Source: Cryobacterium glaciale
GTDB lineage: Bacteria; Actinomycetota; Actinomycetes; Actinomycetales; Microbacteriaceae
Direction: 5' to 3'
NCBI RefSeq assembly: GCF_004402535.1
Contig: NZ_SOEY01000028.1
Span: 62,001-126,000 of the forward strand
Length of the DNA: 64,000 nucleotides
Each line of letters begins with the position of its first letter. The first letter of the stretch is position 1. A program made the translations under genes and the position numbers. The notes under the pieces were generated by a model, which was not told the origin of the DNA, ran no database searches, and saw only the letters and a list, made by a program, of their open reading frames with translations. This document shows positions 51,149 through 60,116 of the stretch, piece after piece.

Positions 51149-51763
51149 ATGCGAATTCCGCCGCGGCGCCGCCCCGTGCACAGTGCTGTGCTCACTGCTG
51201 TTCTCATATCGCTCGCCGTCGGCGCGTTGAGCGGATGCTCGGCTGCTCCCGTTCCCGCACCCAGCGACACGGCGGCGCCGGTCGCTGAGGCAACCGCCGC
51301 GCCGACCGAGACTCCCCCGGTCTTCGCCTCGAACGAGGAGGCGCTGGCCGCCGCGGAGGCGGCCTATGCGAACTATCTCGCGGCGGGGGACATTGCGGGT
51401 GCAACAGGTTCCGATTCTTGGAAAAGCTATCTGTCACTCACGACCGGATCTGAGCAAGCTGGGGTGGTCGGCGCCAGGGAAGATCTCGTAAACAGAGGCC
51501 GCTCATTGCAGGGCACGACCACGTTCGATTCAATGAGCATCCAGTCCTCAGGGGCGGCGCCAGATTCAACCTGGGAGATCCGTACGTATGTCTGCCTGGA
51601 CGTAACCGACAGCAGCATGGTCGATGCCACAGGACAATCCGTTTCCACACCCGATCGACAAGTGCGATGGCCGATGGTTGTCGTATTTGTTACCCCAGAA
51701 GGCAATGCCCAACAACTGCTAATTTCGGAGTCGCGAGTATGGTCCGGTTCAAACTTCTGCTGA
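51149..51763 (+). CDS. Putative lipoprotein of unknown function
   Basis: The 204-residue protein has a basic start (MRIPPRRRPVHS), a hydrophobic stretch (VLTAVLISLAVGA) and the lipobox LSGC at residues 29-32, so it should be lipid-anchored on the outer face. After a Pro/Ala/Thr-rich linker (30-60) comes a small globular part of about 140 residues, ending ...SGSNFC, that I do not recognise. It overlaps the next gene by 25 bases, so the two are probably translated together. Confidence 0.8.
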   Translation: MRIPPRRRPVHSAVLTAVLISLAVGALSGCSAAPVPAPSDTAAPVAEATAAPTETPPVFASNEEALAAAEAAYANYLAAGDIAGATGSDSWKSYLSLTTGSEQAGVVGAREDLVNRGRSLQGTTTFDSMSIQSSGAAPDSTWEIRTYVCLDVTDSSMVDATGQSVSTPDRQVRWPMVVVFVTPEGNAQQLLISESRVWSGSNFC

Positions 51764-52608
51764 CCTTCGGCGTTCTGCTTGCCATCGCGTCGAGCGTAGC
51801 CGTCAATCCGCCGTCATATGCTGACGAAGGGTTGTGCACTCCGGCATCAGTACGTGCGGAGACGTGCCCGACCCAAGCAATCGTGGTCGGTCCGAGCGTC
51901 GACCTGACAGCGGACACCATTTCGGGCTCCAGCGGCACGGGGGCCTCGAGTCACCCCCGGCGAGGACGCGGCGGGTCGGTCACCACGGCACCACCGCGAG
52001 TCTGCGCCAACGGCGACCCGGCAAAACCCGGCATCAAAACAATCCCCTGCGGCAACGGATCATTCCTCCCCTTCGCCACAAATCCCACCCCAGCCGCCCC
52101 CTGCACCGTCTGCTCCCCCGACACCATCGTGCGCATCTCCGACCTGCAAAACTTTCCCGCCTACCCCGCCCCCACCGGAATGGAACCGGCCGGCTGGGCG
52201 ATCGTCGGACTGGCCGCGAATTTCTGGGCGCAAACATCCGCTCAACTCGGCGAAGGCCTCCTTCTCGGCCAACCCGCGCAGGTCATGTTCACCCCGATCA
52301 GCTACCACTGGACCTACGACGACGGCGCCACCACCTCAACCGCAACCGGCGGCGCCAGCTGGGTAGCCCTCGGCCTCACCGAATTCGCCACCACCCCCAC
52401 CAGCCACGTCTACACCGAGAAAGGCACCTTCACCGTCGTGCTCACCGTCGACTACCGAGCCGACTACAGCTTCGGCGACCAGGGCTGGCGGCCCGTCGAA
52501 GGAATCGTCACGGTACCGTCCACCCCGTTCACCGTCGTCGCAGCCAACGAATCGGCCGTGCTCGTCGCCGAGGACTGCAACGCCAACCCCCGCGGCCCCG
52601 GCTGCTGA
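51739..52608 (+). CDS. Secreted PKD-like domain protein
   Basis: The 289-residue protein has a signal peptide (KLLLTFGVLLAIASSVAV, probable cut after SYA). The middle is Cys-containing and Pro/Gly-rich. The C-terminal part resembles a PKD-type beta-sandwich: ISYHWTYDDGATTST and SHVYTEKGTFTVVLTVDY, the classic YxWxFGDG and HxYxxxGxYxVxL pattern. There are several Cys pairs (CTVC, CNAN...GPGC) that could form disulfides. It lies directly after the lipoprotein gene and overlaps it by 25 bp, and faces the HNH nuclease gene. Confidence 0.78.
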   Translation: MVRFKLLLTFGVLLAIASSVAVNPPSYADEGLCTPASVRAETCPTQAIVVGPSVDLTADTISGSSGTGASSHPRRGRGGSVTTAPPRVCANGDPAKPGIKTIPCGNGSFLPFATNPTPAAPCTVCSPDTIVRISDLQNFPAYPAPTGMEPAGWAIVGLAANFWAQTSAQLGEGLLLGQPAQVMFTPISYHWTYDDGATTSTATGGASWVALGLTEFATTPTSHVYTEKGTFTVVLTVDYRADYSFGDQGWRPVEGIVTVPSTPFTVVAANESAVLVAEDCNANPRGPGC

Positions 52609-52929
52609 AACGGTCACGGCAAACCGAAACGGTAGAGGCTGCCGCTTGTTCGGCGGGCGCTTCCGGTCCAGAAATCGTCGCCCTGGTTTCGGAAGCAGAC
52701 GCGCTCGCCTTGAAAGCCGAAGCGTTCTGGTCTCGAAAGCAAACGCGCTCTCGTCTCGAAAGCAGCCGCGCTCGAAAGCAATGTGTTCCCTTCTCGGAAG
52801 CAAACGTACCAATGGCGGGCGTCGTAGAGCGGGCGCTCCTGTCCTTGGTCGTCCCCATTTCGTTGGTCGACTTGCCGAGACCGCCATCGACCAACCCGCC
52901 GCTTTTTGCGGACCCGGCCGCACAGTGCA
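52609..52929. other. 321-bp convergent intergenic region with a repeat array
   Basis: Between the stop codons of the PKD-like protein and the HNH nuclease lies no recognisable gene. The central part is an array of about six degenerate units of roughly 22 bp (consensus near TCTCGAAAGCAAACGCGCTC). Neither strand shows a clear intrinsic terminator. Confidence 0.6.
52687..52810. repeat. Degenerate ~22-bp intergenic repeat array
   Basis: The motif TCGAAAGC (or TCGGAAGC, TTGAAAGC) recurs with its last base at 52696, 52717, 52740, 52763, 52779 and 52801, giving steps of 21, 23, 23, 16 and 22 bp. Most copies are followed by a segment like AGACGCGCTC. The copies are not identical, so it is not a CRISPR array. 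Confidence 0.75.
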
Positions 52930-54942
52930 CTACTGCGGCGGGTCGAGCGGCAGGGGCTCCTGCATGAGTGGGTTGTTGCTGGGCAGGGCGATCATGGTCT
53001 GCGCGGGGTCGATGTCAACCGGCGGTTGCAGCCAGTACTGGCCGCCTCGGAGAAGGATTTTCCAGTGCCGGTTGTGGAGCAACAGATGGTGCAGGGCGCA
53101 GAGCAGAATCGCGTGGTCGATATTGGAAAGTCCGAGGTCAGACCAGTTTTGAATGTGATGCGCCTCCGTCCAGGATGGTGGTTGGTCGCAGCCGGGCCAG
53201 CGGCATCCGCCGTCGCGCACGGCCAGGGCCTGGCGTTGTTCCCGGTTGAACAGGCGTTGGTCTCGTCCCACGTTCAGGGGTTGCCCGGCCTGGTTGAACA
53301 GAATGCCGAGGTAGCCGGTGTCGCACAGGTGTCGGGCAATCGTCTCCGCCGACACGGGTGCCGGGTTGCCCTCCAGGTAACCGAACGCCCCTCGGGGGCT
53401 GGCACCCTTGGTCGTTCCCGTCGTTCCCGTCGTTCCCGTCGTTCCCGTCGTTCCGGTCGTTCCGGTCGTTCCGGTCGTTCCGGTGGTCGCGGTGACTCCA
53501 GTCGTTTCAGCGGTTGCGTTCGTCTTAGTCATTCCGTTGATTTCAGGGGTTCCGGTGATTATGGAGGTCCCGCTGAATTCAGGGGTTCCGGTGGTCGACG
53601 TCTCGGCCGGACCGGGCCGGGCATTCCCTGCGGCGACCGGGGCTGCGGCAACCCGCGCCGGGGCGACCGGCACGCTCGGGGCGGGCGCGTTGGGGATCGG
53701 CAGGCTCGGGCCGGGGATCGTGGTGGGGCGGTCGTGTTCGGTGACGATGACGCGCACGACCGGGCGGCGGCCTCCGAACAGGGTGTTCGGGTCGGCGTCG
53801 GCGCCGAGTTTGAGCAGCTGGGTGAAGGAGTCCGCGGCGATCTGATCCAGCGTGCGCGGATCGTCTTTCACGCTCTGCGCCCACGCCGCCCGCTCCGGGT
53901 CAACGAACCGCACCCCACCGCGCCGCGGGCTCGTCAGCGCGTCATAGGTCGCGACCCACAGCTCGCCCTGCTCCGGCGGCAGCAAAGCGTGCAGCGTCAC
54001 CATGCCGTCGGCCCGCCGCCACAACGACCACGTGGTGTCATCACGGGCCTGCTTCTCCCGCGCGCGAATGCCCGCCGCGTCGAGTTCGTCACGCAACCGG
54101 CGGGCTCGTTTGAACGCCTCCTCCGTGTTCATCCCCGGAGCCTCCGCCAGCAGCACCCTCAGCGCGGCGGCGAGCTTCTCCGCGGTGATCGCCTGGTCCA
54201 GGGTGCCCAGGCCCCGCAGCAGGGCATCGCCCACACCAGGCGAGAACGTACCAGCAGAGACCGCGTGCACGATCGGCGCCTGCCACGGCACCACCACCTC
54301 GACCAGCGACGTCGGCACGATCAGCGGGATCGGGGGCGGTGCCGCGACCGGTGGGACGACCGGGACGGCCGGCCTGACCGGGCGGGGCGCGGCCTCCGGC
54401 AGTGGCAGGTCGGGGTGGATCTCGGCCCACGCCTCGGCCCGATCCGCCTCCCGCGCCTCCCACTGGGCGGCTTCCCACTCGGCTTGCCGCTGCGCCTGCA
54501 CCGCAGCGAGAGCCGCAGCCTCCACGGCCGCAGCAGCGGCCGCAGCTGCAGAAGCGGCCGCAGCCTGCGCGAGTCGCTCCGCCTCCCGGGCCTCGGCCGC
54601 GCGGCGTTCGGCCGTCTCGGTCTCGCTCATCAACACCCCGACCGCCACCAGCCGGCCCGCCTCGATCCGGCTCAGGCCGGTCGCCTGCTGCACCATCAAC
54701 GTCGGGTTGCCAAACCCGTGCCGGGCCGCCAACCCGGACTGACCCAGCTGCGGCCGGGACCGCTCGGCGATCGTGCCCGCCAGCAACGCCGCCGCCGTGT
54801 TGCTCAGCCGCAACAGCGCCGCGATCGGACCCCGCGCCGCGAGCACCTCCACATCCGACAGGCCGCCGAACTCGGCACTGGACCCACCGAGCACCGCCAC
54901 GGTGGCCGCCGCCCGGGTGAGCTCCATCGCCAGATTGTTCAT
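52930..54942 (-). CDS. DUF222/13E12-family HNH endonuclease
   Basis: The 670-residue protein belongs to the 13E12 repeat family, multi-copy in actinobacteria. The N-terminal DUF222 half is helical, with a long alanine-rich coiled-coil region around residues 112-175. The C-terminal HNH core is RWPGCDQPPSWTEAHHIQNW and DHAILLCALHHLLLHNRHWK. Between them lies a Thr/Gly repeat (TGT units) encoded by 9-bp repeats. These genes are thought to be mobile or selfish but no terminal repeats or integration genes are visible here. Function in the cell is unknown. Confidence 0.9.
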   Translation of the reverse strand: MNNLAMELTRAAATVAVLGGSSAEFGGLSDVEVLAARGPIAALLRLSNTAAALLAGTIAERSRPQLGQSGLAARHGFGNPTLMVQQATGLSRIEAGRLVAVGVLMSETETAERRAAEAREAERLAQAAAASAAAAAAAAVEAAALAAVQAQRQAEWEAAQWEAREADRAEAWAEIHPDLPLPEAAPRPVRPAVPVVPPVAAPPPIPLIVPTSLVEVVVPWQAPIVHAVSAGTFSPGVGDALLRGLGTLDQAITAEKLAAALRVLLAEAPGMNTEEAFKRARRLRDELDAAGIRAREKQARDDTTWSLWRRADGMVTLHALLPPEQGELWVATYDALTSPRRGGVRFVDPERAAWAQSVKDDPRTLDQIAADSFTQLLKLGADADPNTLFGGRRPVVRVIVTEHDRPTTIPGPSLPIPNAPAPSVPVAPARVAAAPVAAGNARPGPAETSTTGTPEFSGTSIITGTPEINGMTKTNATAETTGVTATTGTTGTTGTTGTTGTTGTTGTTGTTKGASPRGAFGYLEGNPAPVSAETIARHLCDTGYLGILFNQAGQPLNVGRDQRLFNREQRQALAVRDGGCRWPGCDQPPSWTEAHHIQNWSDLGLSNIDHAILLCALHHLLLHNRHWKILLRGGQYWLQPPVDIDPAQTMIALPSNNPLMQEPLPLDPPQ
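53414..53485. repeat. 9-bp tandem repeat in the HNH nuclease gene
   Basis: Eight units of 9 bp (four GTTCCCGTC, then GTTCCGGTC/GTTCCGGTG) encode a TGT tripeptide repeat on the minus strand. The frame is preserved by the unit length. Confidence 0.93.
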
Positions 54943-55267
54943 GATTCAACCCAACACCCGACCACCGACATTCCCGAGGAAAAATCATGCTTACAAGCAC
55001 CAAACCGACCACATCCACCAAAGAATACCCAAAGAAATGTTTCGGATGATGCTCTGGCCGTACTCGAGGTGAGATTTAGTAGACACGCCGACCGGATCGA
55101 ATCCTCCAGTCCGATAGCGGTGTGTTCACACCGCAGGCGGACAAGCCAGGCAGCAGTTCGGCGCCGACGGTTCAGAATTGGAAACACTGTTGCCCACAGT
55201 GAGGCGCCTACCTATCCCCGACAGCCTGCCGAGATTGGTCCCGAGCCATCGTGAGCGGCTTTCGGGG
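54943..55267. other. 325-bp region upstream of the HNH nuclease gene
   Basis: This region lies between the HNH nuclease start and the nitronate monooxygenase stop, both on the minus strand. It should hold the HNH promoter; the part next to the start (54985-55050) is AT-richer than its surroundings. I see no gene, no tRNA and no strong terminator. A few short open frames are not supported. Confidence 0.5.
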
Positions 55268-56746
55268 TCAGGCCTCGAGGTACGCTACGGCTTCGGCGGC
55301 TGACCAACCCTCCGGGCGGGCGTCGCGCAGGGCAATTACCCCGTCCAAATCGGAGCCCAGAGTGACCAGCGGCACCTCCTGGTATCCGTCGCGCCGGGTC
55401 TGGCCGAGTCCAACGTTGGCCAAGAGAGCGTTGCACAGGCATTTGCGGCCGGCAGCCTCCTCGCTGGAGCCGCCCTTGCGTACGAAAGTCGCGACCGGTT
55501 CTGCCGGGCACCGATAGCCGATCACGCCGGGCGTGCGTTCGTAGGGTACCCGAAGGTATCCGAGGTCGCAGAGGCGCGGCCGCTCTTCGTACAGGGCGGC
55601 ATCGGACAGGGTTCCGGGTAGCGTCGCGACCTTGAAGGGGAATCCCGTCGAGGACGCGAGTGGGTCGGTGCGAATCTGCAGCCCGGAGCCCTCAAGTTCA
55701 CCGAGCAGCTGTGCCCGCAGAGCCTCGTCGAGGCCGGACTCCGCAGCGAGGGCGAACAGGGTGCCGACCTGCACGCCAGCGGCGCCGAGCCCTTGGGCGT
55801 CACGCACCCGCTCGGGGGTGCCGTAACCGCCGGCGACCCAGAACGGCAGGCCGACCGCGGCGACCTTCGCGAGGTCGGCGTCATCCCGTGGGCCGTAGAC
55901 CGGTTGGCCGTCGTCGTCAAGGGAACCCCGCCCGCGGGGCGGTGCGTTGTGTCCGCCGGCACGTGGGCCTTCGATGACGAAGCCGTCGGGGCGGGTCGAC
56001 TCCTCCCGGGTCAGGTACACGGCGAGCACATGAGCGGCGACGATGGCCAGGAACTTGGGGCGGCGTAACGGCGGCAGTCCCCCGCCGGTGAGGGCCTCGG
56101 GGTTGAACTCGACGGAGTATCGGGTGGTGGAGTTCTCGACGTGCAGGTCGAGCGCGCGGGTCTCGTGCCGGGCCAGTCCGGTGAGCAGCGCGGGAATCTC
56201 GGCCGGGATTCCCGCGCCCATCAGCACGTAGTCGACGCCGGCCAGCATCGCGCCGTAGGCCGCGCTCGGTGTGGCCAGCTGCACCTTTTCGAGAAAATTG
56301 ATTCCGACGAGCCCGTCGTGGCCCTCCTTGGCCAGCCAGACTTCGGCGAAGTTCGCGACGACAGACAGTTCAAGCGATTTCACGAGCGGATGCTGGCTGG
56401 GCTTGGCGATCGGAAGGTACGGAATCCCCGGGGTGCGACCGCCAGCCCGAAAGTACTTCTGCAGCACCCGGTCGGCGAGGGCCGGCACCGGAAAGTGCGC
56501 GAGGGCACGGCGCACGTGTCCGGCCTCGTCGCCGTCCTGCAGGCGCCGCGCGATGACCGTGTCGAGGGCGGTACCACTGACGACGCCGAGCTGCCCGGTC
56601 TTCGACACCGCGCGAGCGAGCTGCCACGACGAGACGCCAACGCCCATGCCTCCCTGGATGATGGTCGGCAGCGTCTCCGAGTAACGCACAAGCGTGGGCG
56701 TGGGCGTCGCGAGTGTCGCGGTAGCAGTCGTCTCGAGCAGAGTCAT
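55268..56746 (-). CDS. Nitronate monooxygenase family protein
   Basis: The 492-residue flavin-dependent TIM-barrel protein resembles 2-nitropropane dioxygenase/nitronate monooxygenase. Motifs include IIQGGMGVGVSSWQLA at the start, DYVLMGAGIP, VIEGPRAGGHNAP, WVAGGYGTPERV and GAAGVQVGTLFALA (FMN phosphate region). The C-terminal 130 residues add a Cys-rich element (CDLGYLR, YRCPAEP, RKCLCNALL). The substrate may be an alkyl nitronate or an unsaturated acyl chain. It is alone on its strand, 363 bp from gltA. Confidence 0.88.
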   Translation of the reverse strand: MTLLETTATATLATPTPTLVRYSETLPTIIQGGMGVGVSSWQLARAVSKTGQLGVVSGTALDTVIARRLQDGDEAGHVRRALAHFPVPALADRVLQKYFRAGGRTPGIPYLPIAKPSQHPLVKSLELSVVANFAEVWLAKEGHDGLVGINFLEKVQLATPSAAYGAMLAGVDYVLMGAGIPAEIPALLTGLARHETRALDLHVENSTTRYSVEFNPEALTGGGLPPLRRPKFLAIVAAHVLAVYLTREESTRPDGFVIEGPRAGGHNAPPRGRGSLDDDGQPVYGPRDDADLAKVAAVGLPFWVAGGYGTPERVRDAQGLGAAGVQVGTLFALAAESGLDEALRAQLLGELEGSGLQIRTDPLASSTGFPFKVATLPGTLSDAALYEERPRLCDLGYLRVPYERTPGVIGYRCPAEPVATFVRKGGSSEEAAGRKCLCNALLANVGLGQTRRDGYQEVPLVTLGSDLDGVIALRDARPEGWSAAEAVAYLEA

Positions 56747-57059
56747 GGGCGAACCTTTCGGTTACGGACACCACGGCTAGGAGCCCTCACCCAGCGTATT
56801 CCGGTGCATATTCCGCCTCGCGAATACGTTCCGCGACGCCGCGGTGGCGGAAGGCGCCCGCGACGGACCGCGTCAGTCCCCCGGGCGCAACGGGGTGACG
56901 CGGCGTTGGCGACGGACCGCCGACCAGAAGTTCTTAGGCGCACTTGTCGGGCACATGCGTCACGATGGCCGACGGATGACGCACGGGACATCCGCTCGCG
57001 AGGCAGGGCTGCAACGTAGCGGGCAGCGACGGAACGGCCCAGACCCGTACCGGGTGCCG
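56747..57059. other. Region between gltA terminator and nitronate monooxygenase
   Basis: This stretch of 313 bp should contain the nitronate monooxygenase promoter. Its GC content is high and it has no recognisable gene, RNA or repeat. Short open frames through it have no family resemblance. Confidence 0.5.
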
Positions 57060-57104
57060 CCTCTGCACTCCCGTGGAACAATCCGCCCGACGGGCGTGCA
57101 GAGG
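57060..57104 (-). terminator. Stem-loop downstream of gltA
   Basis: The perfect 9-bp arms CCTCTGCAC and GTGCAGAGG enclose a further CCCGT/ACGGG pairing. The stem starts 5 bases past the gltA stop codon. No T run follows, so it may act as a 3' end protector or a weak terminator. Confidence 0.6.
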
Positions 57105-57109
57105 TGCTG

Positions 57110-58435
57110 TTAGCGGAGCGGGTAGTCGCGGGCCGGGGATCCCACGTAGAGCTGCTGCGGGCGGCCGATCTTGGTGGCCGGATCCTCGTTCATCTCACGC
57201 CAGTGCGCGACCCAGCCGGGCAGACGGCCGATCGCGAAGAGCACGGTGAACATGCGGGTCGGGAAGCCCATCGCCTTGTAGATGACGCCGGTGTAGAAGT
57301 CGACGTTGGGGTACAGGCGACGTTCCTTGAAGTAGTCGTCGTTGAGCGCGATGTGCTCGAGTTCCTGCGCGATGTCGAGCAGGTCGTCCTGCACGCCGAG
57401 AGCGGCGAGCACCTCGTGGGCGCTCTCCTTGACCAGGGTGGCACGCGGGTCGTAGTTCTTGTAGACCCGGTGGCCGAAGCCCATGAGCTTCACGCCCTGC
57501 TCTTTGTTCTTCACCCGTTCGACGTACTTTTCGACGCCCTGACCGGAGGCCTGGATCTCGCCGAGCATCGACAGCACGGCTTCGTTGGCACCGCCGTGCA
57601 GCGGGCCGAACAGCGCATTGATGCCGGACGACACCGACGCGAACAGGTTGGCCTCGGTCGAGCCGACCAGGCGCACCGTCGAGGTAGACGCGTTCTGCTC
57701 GTGGTCTTCGTGCAGCATGAGCAGGCGTTCGAGCGCCTTACTGACGACCGGATTGACCTCGTACGGCTCGGCCATGTTGCCGAAGTTGAGCTTGAGAAAG
57801 TTGTCGACGAAGCTCAGGGAATTGTCGGGGTAGAGAAATGCCTGGCCGACGCTCTTCTTGTGCGCGTAGGCGGCCATGACCGGCAACTTGGCGAGCAGAC
57901 GAATGGTCGAAATCTCGACCTGCTCCGGGTCCTTCGGGTCGAGCGAGTCCTGGTAGAACGTCGACAGGGCCGAGACACCCGAGGCGAGCACACTCATCGG
58001 GTGTGCCTTGTGCGGCAGGGAATCAAAGAACCGGCGCATGTCTTCGTGCAACAGCGTGTGGTGACGGATGCGATCGTCAAAGTTGGCGAGTTCGCCCGCG
58101 CTGGGCAGTTCACCGTAAATGAGCAGCCAGGCCGTCTCGAGAAAGTTCGAGTTCTGGGCGATCTGTTCGATCGGATACCCGCGATATCGCAGGATGCCGG
58201 CATCGCCGTCGATGTAGGTGATCGCGGAGCGGGTCGCCGCCGTGTTCACGAAACCATAGTCCAGCGTCGTGAGGCCGGTCTTCTTGGTCAGGGTGGAGAT
58301 GTCGATGCTCGACACACCGTCCACGCTGGTCAGGATCGGGAACTCTGCGCTCCCGCCGGGAAAAGTGAGGGTGACCTTGGTCGGGTCAGCGCTCATCGGT
58401 TCGCCGGATGTTGTCTGCTGCGCGACGTCGGTCAC
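57110..58435 (-). CDS. gltA: Citrate synthase
   Basis: The 441-residue type II citrate synthase condenses acetyl-CoA and oxaloacetate. Characteristic segments are GILRYRGYPIEQIAQ, HPMSVLASGVSALS, GPLHGGANEAVLSML (with the catalytic His) and GFGHRVYKNYDPRA (catalytic His), with the catalytic Asp expected in PNVDFYTGVIYKA. The GTG at 58435 is preceded by GAGGAG at a proper distance, so I choose it over the longer frame to 58483. It is a single gene. Confidence 0.96.
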   Translation of the reverse strand: MTDVAQQTTSGEPMSADPTKVTLTFPGGSAEFPILTSVDGVSSIDISTLTKKTGLTTLDYGFVNTAATRSAITYIDGDAGILRYRGYPIEQIAQNSNFLETAWLLIYGELPSAGELANFDDRIRHHTLLHEDMRRFFDSLPHKAHPMSVLASGVSALSTFYQDSLDPKDPEQVEISTIRLLAKLPVMAAYAHKKSVGQAFLYPDNSLSFVDNFLKLNFGNMAEPYEVNPVVSKALERLLMLHEDHEQNASTSTVRLVGSTEANLFASVSSGINALFGPLHGGANEAVLSMLGEIQASGQGVEKYVERVKNKEQGVKLMGFGHRVYKNYDPRATLVKESAHEVLAALGVQDDLLDIAQELEHIALNDDYFKERRLYPNVDFYTGVIYKAMGFPTRMFTVLFAIGRLPGWVAHWREMNEDPATKIGRPQQLYVGSPARDYPLR

Positions 58436-58613
58436 GGAGCCTCCTCGGGTATCACTGCCGGATGAAATGTGGCGACGCGTCACTGAGACGGCCAGTTGTG
58501 AAACCGCTGTGGTCGACTCTGTCGCGACTACAGCCTAATCGGCCAGACCGCCTACTGTTGCATCAGCTAAGAGTTCGGGCGGTTCGTTGGCGGAAGTCCA
58601 CAAGCAGTACCCC

Positions 58614-59723
58614 TTATTCGAGGCCAGAACGCAGACGCGCCGCTGCGGCACCAATGCGCTCGTCGGTCGCCGTGAGCGAAAACCGAACGTGCTCCGGGTA
58701 GACAGTGCCGTAAAACGGACCAGGACCGGCCAGAATGCCAAGGGCGGCGAGCCGTTCGATCGACGCCCAGGCTGGTCGACCCTCGGTCGCCCAAAGGTAG
58801 AGACCGGCCTCGCTCCGATCGATGCGAAAACCAGCCTGCTCGAGCGCTGGCCGCAGCACGGCACGGCGAGCCCGGTAGCGCTCCTTCTGCACGGCGACGT
58901 GCGCGTCGTCCTCGAGGGCGGCGATCATCGCCGCCTGCAGCGGTGCCGGAAGCATGAGCCCTGCGTGCTTGCGCACGGTCAGCAGGCGCCCGAGCACCCC
59001 GCTGCAGCCGGCGGCGAAGGCCGCACGATAGCCGGCCATGTTGGACTGCTTGCTGAGCGAATAGATCGCTACGATGTTGCGCCGGTCTCCCTCGATCACC
59101 CGGGGGTCGAGAATGCTGGGGATCGGTTCGGCATCCCACGGGGCATCCCAGCCGAGTTCGGCATAACATTCGTCGCTGACGATGACGGCGTCGAGTTCTC
59201 GGGCGCGCGCAACGGCCGCCCGCAATTCGTCCACCGACAGCACTCGGCCATCCGGGTTTCCCGGGCTGTTCAGCCAGATCAGCCTGGTCGATTCGGGCCA
59301 TTCGGCGGGGTCGTCGCAGGCCAGGGACGCTGCCCCGGCGATTGCGGCCCCGATCGCATAGGTCGGGTACGCTGCCCGGGGGTGCACGATCGTGTCGCCC
59401 TCACCGAGGCCGAGCATGAACGGCATGAGCGCGACGAGTTCCTTGGAGCCGATCGTGGGCAACACGTTCTTCGGTTGCAGACCGCTGACACCGCGACGCC
59501 GGGCGTACCAGGCGATGATCGCCTGCTGCAGGGCTGGCGTACCAACGGTTTGCGGGTAGGCGTGGGCATCCGTTGCCGCGCGCAGCGCCTGCTGCACCAC
59601 GTCGGGTGTCACGTCGACCGGTGAACCGATCGACAGGTCGACGATTCCGTCCTGGTGCTGCCGAGCCTGCGTGGCATAAGGGACCATCTGGTCCCAGGGG
59701 TAGTCCGGAAGCGGCTTCAGCAC
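58614..59723 (-). CDS. dapC: Succinyldiaminopimelate transaminase DapC
   Basis: The 369-residue fold-type I aminotransferase makes N-succinyl-LL-diaminopimelate, linking the DapD and DapE steps encoded at 46-48 kb. It has the DLSIGSPVDVTP start, the substrate-arm NSPGNPDGR, DECYAELGW and the PLP lysine in YSLSKQSNMAGYR. It starts with GTG at 59723, 9 bp after fdxA on the same strand, so the two are co-transcribed. The same pair is found in mycobacteria. Confidence 0.92.
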   Translation of the reverse strand: MLKPLPDYPWDQMVPYATQARQHQDGIVDLSIGSPVDVTPDVVQQALRAATDAHAYPQTVGTPALQQAIIAWYARRRGVSGLQPKNVLPTIGSKELVALMPFMLGLGEGDTIVHPRAAYPTYAIGAAIAGAASLACDDPAEWPESTRLIWLNSPGNPDGRVLSVDELRAAVARARELDAVIVSDECYAELGWDAPWDAEPIPSILDPRVIEGDRRNIVAIYSLSKQSNMAGYRAAFAAGCSGVLGRLLTVRKHAGLMLPAPLQAAMIAALEDDAHVAVQKERYRARRAVLRPALEQAGFRIDRSEAGLYLWATEGRPAWASIERLAALGILAGPGPFYGTVYPEHVRFSLTATDERIGAAAARLRSGLE

Positions 59724-59732
59724 GAAATCTGC

Positions 59733-60056
59733 TTAGTGCGCAGCCTGTGGCGGCAGTGCCGAGATGACGGGGTGGTCCTTGGCGATCACGCCGACCTTGG
59801 CCGCGCCGCCCGGGGAGCCGAGGTCGTCGAAGAATTCAACGTTGGCCTTGTAGTAGTCGGCCCACTGCTCGGGCAGGTCATCTTCGTAGTAGATGGCCTC
59901 GACCGGGCAGACCGGTTCGCAGGCGCCGCAGTCGACGCACTCGTCCGGATGGATATAGAGGGAACGTTCGCCCTCATAGATGCAGTCCACCGGGCATTCG
60001 TCGATGCAGGCACGATCTTTCACATCGACGCAGGGAAGAGCGATCACATACGTCAC
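59733..60056 (-). CDS. fdxA: 7Fe ferredoxin FdxA
   Basis: The 107-residue protein carries eight cysteines plus one in a 7Fe arrangement: C9, C17, C21 and C25 in the first part and C40, C43, C46, C50 ([11 protein letters not shown]) in the second, with C9-x7-C17 spacing that supports a [3Fe-4S] and a [4Fe-4S] cluster. It is a small cytoplasmic electron carrier and could supply electrons to the P450 at 9613 or others (inference). It starts with GTG and sits between the LmbE-like gene and dapC. Confidence 0.94.
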   Translation of the reverse strand: MTYVIALPCVDVKDRACIDECPVDCIYEGERSLYIHPDECVDCGACEPVCPVEAIYYEDDLPEQWADYYKANVEFFDDLGSPGGAAKVGVIAKDHPVISALPPQAAH

Positions 60057-60116
60057 AGGCTGGGGATTCCCTTCGAGAGCGGACTCCTGATTCTACGCCC
60101 CCTCGGTCGTGACCCT

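Noticed and set aside
52687..52810. CRISPR array
   Set aside because: Units are imperfect, have no unique spacers of regular length, and no cas gene is present.
52930..54942. Treating the 13E12 gene as an insertion sequence
   Set aside because: No terminal inverted repeats or target duplication were found around it.
52906..55254. A 782-residue open frame on the plus strand opposite the HNH nuclease
   Set aside because: It is an antisense shadow with long Arg/Gly runs; the minus strand has clear DUF222 and HNH motifs.
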